Source of the DNA: Evernia prunastri
Taxonomy: Eukaryota; Ascomycota; Lecanoromycetes; Lecanorales; Parmeliaceae
DNA: 64,000 bases
NCBI GenBank assembly: GCA_003184365.1
Contig: NKYR01000132.1
Span: 36,298 to 100,297 of the forward strand
Direction: 5' to 3'
A model generated the notes under the pieces. That model was not told the DNA's origin. It searched no databases and saw nothing but the letters and a program-made list of their open reading frames with translations. The translations under genes were made by a program, and so were the position numbers. How positions within the stretch are numbered: the first letter of the stretch is position 1; each line of letters begins with the position of its first letter. This document shows positions 42,864-53,876 of this stretch, in pieces.

Positions 42864-43899
42864 ATGGCGACACCTTACACTCCTGCACAAGACTGGAGCT
42901 TTAGACCACCGTCACCGCCCCGAATCATTATTCCACCGCCTACTTTGAACTCTTCCGGCGTACCAGATCTCCATGTCATTGGGGATGCATCCCATGACTT
43001 TGAGTCAAGCGGCTTCCAAAATGCAGACTTCCTTCAAACGGTCACGTACGGCAACTTCATGGCGACCAACAGTGAGTCATTACTGCCTATGCCCCAGACC
43101 TGTAGCTAACATACTTTTAGACATGCTAGAATGGAAATACGAACAGCGGAGGATGGCGCAGCAGATTTTACCATTTCTCTACCTCGGACCAATGTCGGTA
43201 GCGAAAGATCGGAATTTCCTAGAAAGAGAAGGGATTACCATGGTCATAGCAGTACGGAACACCATGTCCGCCCAAGCACGGCTCCTCGGATCAAAAGCGG
43301 CGCAAGAGCTCGGGATTCGTACACAGATGATCGACGTGGCCGGAAATCAAGAGCTGATTGCAGCCTTCCCAAGGGCAATCGAAGCTATCAATTCCCATCT
43401 GTCGGAAATGTACAAACAACATCAAGTCAGACGCACAAACGCAGCGGCTGGCGCACACATTAATCTACAGTCCACGCCTGGTAGGGTCTTGGTTTTCTGC
43501 GAGAGTGGGAATGAACGCTCAGCTACGCTTGTGACGGCATACATTATGGCCATGTACGCTACGGACTTGGTCAAAGCGATCCAGATCGTCCAAGCTCAAC
43601 GATTTGCTGTTGCCTTCGACGACTCACTAAGGAATCTCTTATTGACATACGAGATCATCTTGAAGGCGAGACGGGATGTTGTGCAGGCGGACAATGGATT
43701 GTTTAGTGTGCATGGAGGGGTTAGAGCTCTAGGCGCCAGTGTGCAAAACGACAATGGCGCTGGGAAGAGGTCGAAGAGAACCTTTGATGATACTTACGAT
43801 GACGATATGGAGACGGATGGGGGAAATGTACACCTGGACCATGGCAGGTTTGAAATGAGGGATGGCGCTGCTCCATTCCAGGACACGTCCAGCTCCTGA
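42864..43899 (+). CDS. Dual-specificity-phosphatase-like protein (CX5R)
   Basis: Two exons (42864-43071, 43121-43899; 49-nt intron) give 328 aa. N-terminal 75 residues are Pro-rich and polar. The fold starts at QQILPFLYLGPMSVAKDRNF, continues with EREGITMVIAVRN, and the P-loop is VFCESGNERSATLVTAYIMA: cysteine, five residues, arginine, then Ser-Ala. That is the DSP/PTP signature except that the residue before the catalytic Cys is Phe rather than His, as in some atypical and STYX-like members. Catalytic Cys and Arg are both present, so activity is possible but may be low. The C-terminal 60 residues have an RSKR cluster (possible nuclear signal) and acid-rich DDTYDDDMET. Possible roles are kinase signalling or mRNA export in other systems; none can be assigned here. 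Confidence 0.75.
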
Positions 43900-44382
43900 G
43901 TGTTTACTTCGTGATGTGATCCAGCGTGGAGTCGTGATACCCTTGCATAGAAGATTCAATGATGTTCGATTGGCTGTTCTCGGCAGCGAAGTGAGTGCCT
44001 ATCAATTTTCATCATCGTCGGGGCTTGCCAGAAACTTAGCAGGCCTTTCATGTTGAGTCAAGTGAGGTGCAGCAAAAGACTGATGCAGATTATTCTTCCT
44101 TTGCCACCTCAACCCACCTATCTCTTGTGATACGAAGACGTTCTGTGTGAGTCGCTCACACAAATCTAGCTAGCAGATTGAACACCACTCGCTGAACAAT
44201 ATCGCACTTGACATCGCTCCTTCCTAACACCCCTCCCATGACAGTGCTGTCACATCATCTCAACATCCTCATCTGCTCCACTATGAGAGCATTCCATACT
44301 CTGTCTTTGCACAAGCTTTTTTGATCTTCTCTTCATAGCTCGAGGGTAACAGAAGTGACATAGTGATATCAGAATCTTCAAG
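43900..44382. other. Intergenic
   Basis: 3' flank of the phosphatase-like gene and promoter/UTR of the next gene. Nothing distinct seen. Confidence 0.45.
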
Positions 44383-46077
44383 ATGACGCCAAAGAGACAA
44401 CTACGCAACCGAAAGAGAATCAAAGCCCCTAGAAGATTTGAAGATGCGGATATTGATACTTCTTCTCCCCGCCAAGAGGCAGAAGAATCATCCGAGGAAA
44501 GTCCTGAACTCGTGGAGGAAATTTACAAAACACCAAAACCCAAACAGTCAAAATCCAAACAACCCGCATATCATGGAAAAGTGATAGAATTTAACCCCAA
44601 CCTTCCACCTGCTGCTTTTCCAACCCTTGATCATCCCGATTATGTGCATAATGGAGGCACCGTTGCTATCGACCTTGAGTCGGGGCTACAGAACCGAGAA
44701 CCCAAGCTAGCGGATTTTGACGCGATCAACACGGGTTTATTGGATCGCGGTAGCCACGGCGAAATTTTTGATCCCACAGAGCACCAACCAACCATGACAT
44801 CGACTACACCAGGCTTTGTACGTCAAGGTTCCCCAGCCGTTATGCAACCCTCTATCAGGGTTCAGAGAGAACCTGGAGCCAGCGTGCCCTCGACCATGTA
44901 CGGAGAGCCTACCGACAACGGACCACGAAATCCAATATGGGTAAGCAACATGGCGCGTATGGAGGCAGCTGGCAAGATGAGCGACTTGGACAGAATCGCT
45001 CTGGACATGGAGGACAGTGACGAGGGAGATGCAGATGCCCGACCCGCAAAAGTTGCCAAGACGACCAGCATTCCAGAATTTCCTGCTTGGGATGATCTTA
45101 CAGCCGCGCATAAGTTGCGCCTTGCAGATGTTCTGGCAGAGCCGGAAGGTGAAGCACCGGTCAATCTAACGCTGGTCATGCATCAGCTACGACTTAGCTC
45201 CTCTCAGCAAATGGAGTTGGTAGAGCTTCTGATTCAACGCAATGACCGAATGGAGAGAGAAAATGCGAATGAGCAAAGATTACAGGACCAGACACAACGC
45301 ATCCTCCTACAGGGTGGGCACTTGTCACAAGCGGCATACCATCAGCTGGTGGAGAGGAACATCTATGGGGCAATCGGCGAAGACGACCATCACCAGTCAG
45401 ATGACACTGAGGCGAAGCAAGCCCGGGCGTATCTTAGGTACTGCGGGTTCGATCCTGCACTGGTTGCTGGCAGTTGGGATGTGCCTCCCATCTCAAACGC
45501 TGCAAGTGAGACAGAACCAGAACCTGCGCAGAGCAAGACTAGGGCGAATATCTCAAGCACTGCTGCTCCAGCAGCACCCAGTCCTTCGGAAGATCCTCCC
45601 TCGCCCCGGCCAGCAATGTCCACTCGTTCTCAACAAGCCTCGTGTGTGACGGATTCTCGTCTCGGAATCATATCAAAACACAGTCAAGGAGGGCTGCCCC
45701 AACATCGTCCTGTTCCTGCTTATGCCCTGAACGCGCAGCACTCACCTGCTGTACCGCTGTCAAAGGTCCCAGAACGGTCCTTTCCAATCAAACCCGGCAA
45801 TAAGAGTGATATTTCAAGAGATCCAGCCCCACGAGCAATCGACAATGCACTCCCAAAGTCCCGCGGTGCATCATCACTTCTTCCCCGCGAACGAGAGGAG
45901 CACTCTTTGCCTACAGGTTCACATTCTCCAGTGACTGAAGACTGGTTCCAAAGTAGTGGATCTGCCAATGCAGAAGAATCGGCTCCGGGTGGCATTTTCG
46001 GCGCCGTGGCAAACGCAGACTCGGTCAACAAGAAGAAACGGAAGAAGGATGCGGCGTTAGTGGGCCTCAATTTCTAA
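44383..46077 (+). CDS. Disordered, charged nuclear-like protein, function unknown
   Basis: A single exon of 564 aa. It begins MTPKRQLRNRKRIKAPRRFE: a very basic cluster that looks like a nuclear localisation or DNA-contacting segment. Acidic runs (EESSEESPEL) follow, then a conserved-looking patch VIEFNPNLPPAAFPTLDHPD. A middle segment (about residues 230-330) is helical and charged: HKLRLADVLAE, LSSSQQMELVELLIQRNDRM and QRILLQGGHLSQAAYHQL. This could be a protein-interaction module. The last 200 residues are Pro/Ser-rich and end in a basic NKKKRKKDAALVGLNF. I do not recognise it. The patterns suggest a fungal chromatin or transcription-associated protein; this is inference from composition. 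Confidence 0.7.
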   Translation: MTPKRQLRNRKRIKAPRRFEDADIDTSSPRQEAEESSEESPELVEEIYKTPKPKQSKSKQPAYHGKVIEFNPNLPPAAFPTLDHPDYVHNGGTVAIDLESGLQNREPKLADFDAINTGLLDRGSHGEIFDPTEHQPTMTSTTPGFVRQGSPAVMQPSIRVQREPGASVPSTMYGEPTDNGPRNPIWVSNMARMEAAGKMSDLDRIALDMEDSDEGDADARPAKVAKTTSIPEFPAWDDLTAAHKLRLADVLAEPEGEAPVNLTLVMHQLRLSSSQQMELVELLIQRNDRMERENANEQRLQDQTQRILLQGGHLSQAAYHQLVERNIYGAIGEDDHHQSDDTEAKQARAYLRYCGFDPALVAGSWDVPPISNAASETEPEPAQSKTRANISSTAAPAAPSPSEDPPSPRPAMSTRSQQASCVTDSRLGIISKHSQGGLPQHRPVPAYALNAQHSPAVPLSKVPERSFPIKPGNKSDISRDPAPRAIDNALPKSRGASSLLPREREEHSLPTGSHSPVTEDWFQSSGSANAEESAPGGIFGAVANADSVNKKKRKKDAALVGLNF

Positions 46078-47094
46078 GAGCCGGATGAGCACGATGTACC
46101 AGAGGCTACGGCATGGAGTCACCTCACTATCGACGACAATCAAGGATTAGGTGGTGGCAGAAACCCATGCAGCGGTAGTAGCCTTATATGGAAGTGACGG
46201 ATGATTAATTGCGTGCTTGATTGATTGGATGGATGGATGAATGAGTGAAGGAGAGCTCATGCACGATACCCACTCCGGTGAAGGTTAACTGTGTATACAT
46301 AGAACTTCACATAATGTCACACCAATGTATAATATCCTCTCTAAAATCCTACATTTCCCGCATCGTCAGGCATGCTGCCAAAAAGAAATCCGTGATGTAG
46401 CTAGCTGCGCGAGTCTCATGACGTGGACTGTAGGAATGACTTTGGTCTCCGCCGACAACGGTGTCTGAGCTGGGTATATACCGAGAGCAAAAATCATCAG
46501 GCTTCATACCCATGCATTTTATCCGCTTGTGTAGAAACTCAGCGCTTAAGACTGCCAATGTAGTGGATGGTTGGGAGGTTGGGGGGTTTTTTTATAGATC
46601 GTCCTTTCCCCAAGATCTGGGTCGTACACTTAAAATTTCAATCAAAGATCGCGTCGCGGCGCGTCGATCTCAGCTTTACATCATGATTTTTTTTGGCGTT
46701 CTTCTCCTGTCAGGTACCACTATCCCATTGTTGACTACGCGTCTTTCCACATCCAATTCCTGAGTGACTTCTCCTCTTTCTCTACCGTTCTTCGAAAACC
46801 GTGATCGACATCCAGCATTTACTCTTACGTTTTGGAAGACAAAGGGCAGAACATCCTCGTATCCGCGGGTGGCGAATCTCATTCAATTGCTTTTCTAGAA
46901 CTGTCTACCACTGAAATATCTTAGCTCAAGGGATTGAAAGAAAGTCGTACTCTCTCGGGGCTTTTCAGAAAAAACGGAGACCGATCCGTTGCGCGTCAGA
47001 CACACATTCCGGTCACCCTGACTCGCTCTATCGCTCCAAGCCTCGATCCTGCCCTTTTCGCTCCAGCCTAAGGATCACCACCTCTCCCGTGGCT
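46078..47094. other. Intergenic
   Basis: 3' flank of the previous gene (with a short GGATGGATGGAT run near 46225) and promoter/UTR of the SNF2 gene. Short frames are incidental. Confidence 0.5.
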
Positions 47095-49476
47095 ATGAGC
47101 TCCACACCAATGACGCCTGGCTCCACAGACGAGCTCGTCTCGCCCGTGTCCAGTCCTCCCTCCTCCCCACCTTCGGCCGCCGACGATGCCTACGACCCTA
47201 AGGTCGAACGGATGCGCGAGGAAGAAGAGAAGTTGCGAAAGCAGAGCAAACGCGAGGAGAAAGAACGGAAGCAGGTCGAGGAGGAGCGGTGGCAGAAAGA
47301 CGGGCAGGATCCGAGCTATCTGAAAGATCTGGATTGGTTCCTGAGCCGGAGTCAGGGCTTCTCGTCTACTGTGATGGATCAATTGAAGCAAGCCCTCGAG
47401 GCGAGGAAGGCGGGAACGTCTGCGCAGCCGAAATTGGTGTCGGGTGGGAAGATGAGGGACTATCAGCTTGAGGGATTGACGTGGTTGACGTGCCTCTATC
47501 AGATCGGACTCAATGGAATTTTAGCCGACGAAATGGGTCTTGGGAAGACGATCCAGTTGATCTCGTTTCTGGCCTTTCTACGGGAGAATGGTACTAATGG
47601 GCCGTTCTTGATCTTGGGCCCGTTGAGCACAGTGAATAATTGGGTCAAGGAGTTTGGATTCTGGACCCCGAAAATTCCTGTCGTGATGTACCATGGAACA
47701 CCGCAAGTGCGAGGGCAGATAAGACGGCAGCAGCTAAAGGGTGATGCAAAGGGGGCGCGGTTCCCTGTTGTTTGCACAAGCTACGAGATTTGCATGCGGG
47801 ATAAGAAATTTCTTTCAAACTACCCTTGGAAGTTCATCGTTGTGGTGGGTATCTAGTTGGTTGCTGTTTGAAATTTCATTGCTAATTCACAGCAGGATGA
47901 GGGTCACCGATTGAAAAACTTCAACTGCAAGCTTGTGAAAGAGCTCAAGCAGTACCCATCAGAAAGCCGGCTTATTCTGACCGGAACCCCTTTACAAAAT
48001 AATCTAACAGAGCTTTGGTCCTTACTGAACTTTCTCTTGCCGGAGGCCTTCTCGGATCTCGAACATTTCGAGAGCATGTTCGATTTCTCGGATGTGCAAG
48101 ATAAAGACGGGCACAAGCAGTTTATGTCGAAAGAGCGGCAGCAAAGGACCGTGGCGTCACTCCATGCAATTCTCAAGCCGTTCCTGCTGCGGAGGGTGAA
48201 GAACGACGTGGAGACAAATCTACCAAAGAAGCGGGAATATATCCTGTATGCGCCAATGACTCCAACCCAGAAGATATTGTACCGCAAAATCAAAGACAGT
48301 GACATCCGGGCTTACCTCGAAGAAAAGGCCATCCAGCGGATAGGCGAGAAGCTGGAGGACTCGAGGGTTAGCGAGATGAAGGGCAAGAAACGCAAGAGCG
48401 GAAGCGGAACATCGACGCCGAACAAAAGCGCCAAGTCGTCGAGAGGCTCGAGACCCGCAAGCAGTATCAGATCTGGCCGCAGTAGTAGGCGTCAGAACTA
48501 CGCTGAAGTGAGCGACAGTGAGTATTTCAAGCAACTTGAACAGAGCAGCGAGAGCGAAGAGGTAGACGAGGAAGAGCAAGAGAAGCGTGACCGGGAGTCG
48601 ACCCTTGCGCAAGCGAGGAAAGAAGTCAGCCAGAAGAAGCTCCAAAATCCCGTAATGCAGCTTCGCTTGGCCTGCAACAGCCCTCATCACTTCTCTTGGC
48701 CATGGGCAGCAGACGCCGACCCAGACGAAAGCCTGGTCACCGAGTCTGGCAAAATGGTAATGCTCGACCGCCTGGTCCCTGATTTGTTTGCCAAAGGCCA
48801 CAAGATTATCCTTTTCTCCCAATTCTCCAAGCAACTCGACATTCTCGAAGAGTGGGCCACCACCTTACGTGGCTGGCTTGTCTGTCGCATCGACGGGGCT
48901 GTCAAAGCGGAAGACCGCGCGGAGCAGATCGAGGCCTTCAACACCCAGCCTGATCACAAACTTTTTCTTCTGAGTACGCGTGCTGGAGGTCAAGGTATCA
49001 ATCTCACATCCGCAGATACGGTCATTCTCTTTGACAGCGATTGGAACCCGCAACAGGACTTGCAGGCACAGGACAGGGCACACCGAATTGGGCAGACGAG
49101 ACCGGTCATCATCTATCGCCTCGCGACCAAGGGTACTGTGGAGCAAACGCTATTAGAAAAGGCGGAGGGCAAGCGGCGGCTTGAAAAACTGGTGATCCAA
49201 AAGGACAAATTCCGGAGCATACTAGACCGCAAGCCCAACCAAAAGGGAGAAGATGAATACAGCGAGTTGCAGCAGATCCTGGCGAATGAGGATTTTGAGA
49301 ATTATGATCCGGGGGAGGGAGCGGACATTTTGAGTGAAGCGGATCTCGAATTGCTCACTGACCGGAGTGAGGCGGCGTATGTGAGGGCGGAGAAGGGCGA
49401 AGGCAGTGGAGATAAATTCCGGACGATTGAGACGAAGGGGGATGGGCAGGATATATTGGGTAACATGGGAAAGTGA
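47095..49476 (+). CDS. SNF2-family ATPase, LSH/HELLS/DDM1/Irc5-like
   Basis: Two exons (47095-47844, 47896-49476; 51-nt intron) encode 776 aa. The ATG at 47095 is preceded by an in-frame GTG that is not used. Helicase motifs in order: Q-region KMRDYQLEGLTWL; motif I ILADEMGLGKT; motif Ia LGPLSTVNNW; motif II DEGH, where the intron splits VV|DEGH; motif III LTGTPLQNNL; a mid-protein acidic/Arg insert (about residues 430-510) with RKSGSG and SS repeats; motif IV IILFSQFSKQ; motif V LSTRAGGQGINL; motif VI QDRAHRIGQTRPV. The N-terminal coiled, charged segment and compact size fit the LSH/DDM1/Irc5 branch, remodellers linked to DNA methylation, heterochromatin and recombination in other eukaryotes, rather than ISWI or CHD. 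No bromo- or chromodomain was seen. Probably nuclear. Confidence 0.88.
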
Positions 49477-50597
49477 GGGGTGGGGTTTGCATGGGATATG
49501 GTAAATATGAGGAAGTGTGTGTGTATATGAAGTGGAAAGGGGAGTTGTAGATTAGGATCATTTCAAGGCAATCATCGCAGCGTGATGTACTTGAGGCAGG
49601 CCAGCAACAGAAATCTTATTAAGGAATTATTGCAACGCGTGGATGATTGATTATCTATTCGAAGCTTTTGATAACTTTGTACCAGTAGTACCTAGTATGA
49701 TTTATAGGGAGTTACCCTACCAAACCGCTTTATCCAAAATTTGTGTTTTCCCTGCAGCAAGCATGCCAGCATACCAAAGCTCGGGAAGCCGGGGTAGGAG
49801 ACCCGAGATGAGTGGCGAAAAGAACGGCGCATTTCCTACTTCGGCACTAATTCCAACGACTAGATCCCATGAAGCTAGCTTGGCTGGGGGAACAGCTGTA
49901 TGCAAAGTTTAAATGTTGCATATTTACCTTAGTCGCGTATGAAGTAAAGGGATTAAGGGAGGCTAAGGAAAGAACAACTCATCTCCCCATCGACCACCAG
50001 TGACCGCTCATTCCTCTTATGCGACCAGACTCCAATCAGAAGGGAATCAAAAGTACAAAGTACAATCCGAGTGGAAAAGATGGAAAAAACCACCTGCATG
50101 ATTTGCATCATATGACGTCTCTCACTCTCTCTATCCCCACACTTTCTCATCACCGAGGAATTACTCCTTTTTCCAATTCATTTTATTACAATAACAAAAC
50201 ATTAAAGAATCGAGATCCGCTGTAATCAAGAATCCCAAGAATCCCAAGATCCCCCTTCCCCCCAAACAAAATATATCCCACACCACCCACCACCACACCA
50301 CCACACCACCTTTTTGTCTTTTAAAGGCAAGCAATAATCAAGCTTTGTACGTACCGTTTGGACCGTCGACGCCTCTCTCTTGGCGTCGCACCCTTACCTT
50401 ATTACTCCTTCTCTTCCTCCTGCCCGCCTGCAATTCCCACATCAGTCCCGACCACCTATTATTAGCCGATAATCATGGCTGAGACTGCTCTTGCTCTCGG
50501 CCTGAAAAGTGTGACTCCTTCTCTCCTTTTCAACTTCACATAATTCTCACCTCTCACCTCGTTCCTTCCCCATCTGCCTCTTGGTGTAACGTTGACA
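49477..50597. other. Intergenic
   Basis: 3' flank of the SNF2 gene and CT/CCACC-rich promoter/5' UTR of the DUF3824-like gene. An ATG at 50475 (starts MAETALALGL) could begin an upstream exon of that gene, but the linking splice is not clear. Confidence 0.45.
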
Positions 50598-51919
50598 ATG
50601 GCGGAGCTTGCTGAACTTGCTATGGAAGGTGTGCCTCTAGTCACCGAACACTACGACAAGGTCTACGATCCGCTGAAGGACAAGACGAAACAGGGCATCC
50701 AAAAGGTCAAGAAAATGCGCGACAGACGCACTCAAGGTGACCGCTACGAATCCGAGACCGACGAAGAAATCGAATATGACGCGCCCCGACGCAATTACAC
50801 CGAGCCCGCTCGGAGGAGGAGTCCCCGCGATGATGACCGACGCCGCTCTCGTCGGGATTATGATGACGTGGTCGAGGAGAGGTATGTCTACAAGGGTCCG
50901 AACAAGGATCGCGCAAAGTCCATGGGTAGAGATGGCTGGAAGGGTGGGCGCGGTGATGGCCGAAAAGGTAAGTCCATGACATCTCTCGTGCGCATAGGAC
51001 TGCCAGACTGACTCAGTTGGATTTAGGAAGTCGCCGTGATTACTCCGACTTGGAATCTTCTGTCTCTCCCCGACCCCGCGAACGGCGTAAATCTCTTGGA
51101 GAAAAGGCACTCATGGCTCTTGGTCTGGGAGGAGCTGCAGGTGCAGCTGCAGGCAGCAGTCGTGACAAGAGACGTTCTCGTTCTCGAAGGAGGCGCTCAC
51201 CCTCTACTTCCTCGTCTAGCAGTGATGACGGATACTACCGTCGACGGGTCAATCGCAACCGCGGTCCATCCAGGGGCTACGATGATGACCGCACACCAGC
51301 ACGGTACAAACCGGCCGGCTACCTCCAGAACGGAGAGCGGGATGGTGGTAGTGAGCGTGCTGCGAGCGAACGTGGTGGTGGGCGACAAGTTGCACGCCGC
51401 GACAATCGAAGTGAGGTTGGATCACGCAAGGGAGGTGAGGGCAAAAAAGACAGCAGCTCCTCGGAGTCATCAGATGTTTGCTCCTCTTCCGAAGACGAGC
51501 GCCGTACCAAGAAAATGAAAGGCAAGGAGTACCTGACTGCCGGCCTCGCCGCCGTGGCCACCATTCACGCCGCCCACAGCGTCTATTCATCTATGGAAGC
51601 CCGTGATAAACGTCACATGGAGGTGGCCAAGGGAGAGCTCTCCCCTGAGGAGGCACGCAAGAAGAAGCACAAGGCCAGAATCCAAGATGCGGCTGCTATC
51701 GGCATTGCGGCTCTGGGTATCAAAGGAGCGTACTCGGAGTGGCAGGAAGTCCAAGAGAATCGTCACGAGCTCGCAGAACAAGAAGAGGAGAGGAAGAAGA
51801 GACACGAGAAAAGAGTGAAGAGATTACAGAGGCAATCAAACGGTGGCTATGGTGGTGGTGGCGGTGGTGGTGGTCGCAGCCGTTCTGAAGCGCCGAGCAG
51901 GCGGAGAGACAGGAGCTAG
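50598..51919 (+). CDS. Ser/Arg-rich DUF3824-like fungal protein
   Basis: Two exons (50598-50967, 51027-51919; donor GTAAGT) give 420 aa. Start MAELAELAMEGVPLVTEHYD; another possible start lies further upstream at 50475. A strongly charged RRR/DDD region (about 45-110) and RS/SR clusters (RSRSRRRRSPST) follow. Residues about 270-360 hold the best-conserved part: GKEYLTAGLAAVATIHAAHS, VYSSMEARDKRHMEVAKGEL, SPEEARKKKHKARIQDAAAI and GIAALGIKGAYSEWQEVQE, two short hydrophobic stretches separated by a charged segment. This matches the family usually called DUF3824 in fungi, with no assigned function. The C-terminus is Gly-rich and Arg/Ser-rich. Possibly a membrane-associated or nuclear scaffold. 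Confidence 0.7.
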
Positions 51920-52534
51920 AAAGATGCTACAAACGGCACTGCACCCTACAAGGCAGTAACATGACAGGGAGGCGCTTATGCTCATGAACGGGTACATGGC
52001 ACTCCTTCAGCCTATTTCACGACGATGACGGCCTCAACAACGAATTACAAGCGAAAAGGATCTCGGAAAAACGACAGATTCCCAAAGTCTCAGGTGTCTC
52101 ACTCTTTTAACAAGTGCAGCCACACCCGATCCTGTTGCTGAACTATTCCCTAAGTTTTCACTTCTACACTTTGCGAAAGGCAAATCTGCTTAGCATGGCG
52201 GTCTCAAACCCAAGATGAAATGTGTTCTAGACAAGACATTGCACGGCGGTACTTGCATAGCGAGCGAGACTTTTAGCAAAGCAAGAATGCATCCCTCTTT
52301 TTTTCCCCCATGTATTTATGCATGTCTGCCTTTTGATAGTCATCTATTGAATTGAAACGAGAGATCTCAAATCCAGCCCTCGTTCTTAGAGGAGAGAGCA
52401 AACGGGCAAGAAAGGAGTTCACATCTCACAGAAATCAATCGCCTCCTTCGGCCCCAATCGTAGTAACGGTACCTACAGTGAGGGTCACGCCTCTACTCGT
52501 ACGATCTATCCTTGACTCACGACCACTCTGACCT

Positions 52535-52725
52535 TTTCTTTTCTTCCTTCTCTTTTCTCTTCTTCCTTCTTCTCTTCTCTCTTCTTCTCTTCTCTTTTCT
52601 TTTCTTTTCTTTTCTTTTCTTTTCTTTTCTTTTCTTTTCTTTTCTTTTCTTTTCTTTTCTTTTCTCTTCTCTTCTCTTCTCTCTTCCCTTCTTTTCTTCC
52701 TCTTCCTCTTCCTCTCCCTCGCAAA
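52535..52725. repeat. Polypyrimidine tract with (TTTTC)n core
   Basis: About 190 bases of almost pure C/T on +, with a regular TTTTC/TTCTC core at 52585-52675; the opposite strand is pure polypurine. Mirror-type polypurine/polypyrimidine repeats can adopt triplex (H-DNA). It is gene-free on both strands; a 119-codon Lys/Glu frame through it is an artefact. Confidence 0.9.
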
Positions 52726-52880
52726 ACAGAACAGAACACGATACGGAAGAGCAGGAACGTACGTACGTCTGGCCCAGTCAATATCTCAGCATTCAGTCCT
52801 TTGCACCAACAACAAGTCTGGAAGTGGAGGGGTCTAAGGATCGGATCGGATTGGATTGAAGGCACATAGCATCCAGCCGA

Positions 52881-52884
<4 letters not shown>

Positions 52885-52917
<33 letters not shown>

Positions 52918-52918
52918 C
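52885..52918. repeat. Microsatellite (TTAC)n, about eight units
   Basis: Tandem TTAC units at the end of a gene-free stretch, beginning TTTACTTACTTAC and ending TTACCAAC. Confidence 0.9.
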
Positions 52919-53876
52919 AACTTGAGAACAGATATTCGAGGGGGGACATGGTGGTGTGGCTAAGGGGAGCCAGCCAGCCGGCCAGACAAGATGGGGGGGG
53001 GGAGAAATAGGGTAAGGTAAGGTAATGCTTCTGATGTTGGCTTGGTCTTGGTTTTGGATCGGCTTGGTTTGTGTTGGCTTGGGTTTTTAAGGGCATTTTT
53101 GATTTATAAGGGGTTATGCGAGGGGGGAGGATGGGGGTTGATGAGTGGTTGGGTTGGGTTGGAGTGGAGGGGTGGTCTGCTGCTCTGCTCTGCTCTGCTC
53201 TGGGGTTTTGATTTGATTGGGTGTGTTGGTTTGATGTGGCCTGCTGGTGCAAAATGTCCGCGGGGTGCTGGGAAGGCAGCGTTCTGAGGCGGGGGAAGAT
53301 GACTGAGTTTTGAGGGGGGTGGATGTTGTTATTGGGTGCTTTGTTCTTTTATTACATTACATCCCACCCCGTTTACACGCATTTCCCCAAACTGCGAATA
53401 TTATTTTAGGATGCAAGAAGATTTGTGTGTGTATGAACTAATTATTTCGATTTTTGCGATTTTGATATTGACAAGATTTTTTATATATCGCGAGGTAGTT
53501 TGACCAAGTTACTGTACCTCGTTACCGTTAGAGTTTATACGAGTGCCAAGCTTTGACATCAAATCACACTGACAATGCAAATGTTTCATTTACACCTTGT
53601 CTCAATCTCCATGACTCCGTCACACAGCTTCTCTTCACCACGAGATTGCAAAGCCAGAATACTTGAAGACATCGATCATCTCGGCTCTAACATTTGTTAC
53701 GCAGAGATCTAGTCACTGGCAAAGCGCGCGATTAGTACCTCTGACCTTACCGTCTAGTTCAAGAGGACCGCAGTCGCTAAGTAATATGTAGAGCGAAGAT
53801 GTGGCCATTGTAGACTGCCATCCTCACTTCGAATGGACGTGAGCGGTCCTGATCAAGCTCTCTCGAAACAGCCGCG

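Larger units (their letters stand above)
51920..53876. other. Gene-free, repeat-rich stretch of about 2 kb
   Basis: Holds the polypyrimidine tract, a (TTAC)n array, and G-rich runs near 52990. Frames through repeats are rejected. The last part is the promoter/5' UTR of the NLR gene. Confidence 0.6.

Noticed and set aside
52506..52865. 119-codon Lys/Glu-rich frame on -, and 115-codon Phe/Ser/Leu frame on +
   Set aside because: Both are translations of the polypyrimidine tract and have no biological composition.
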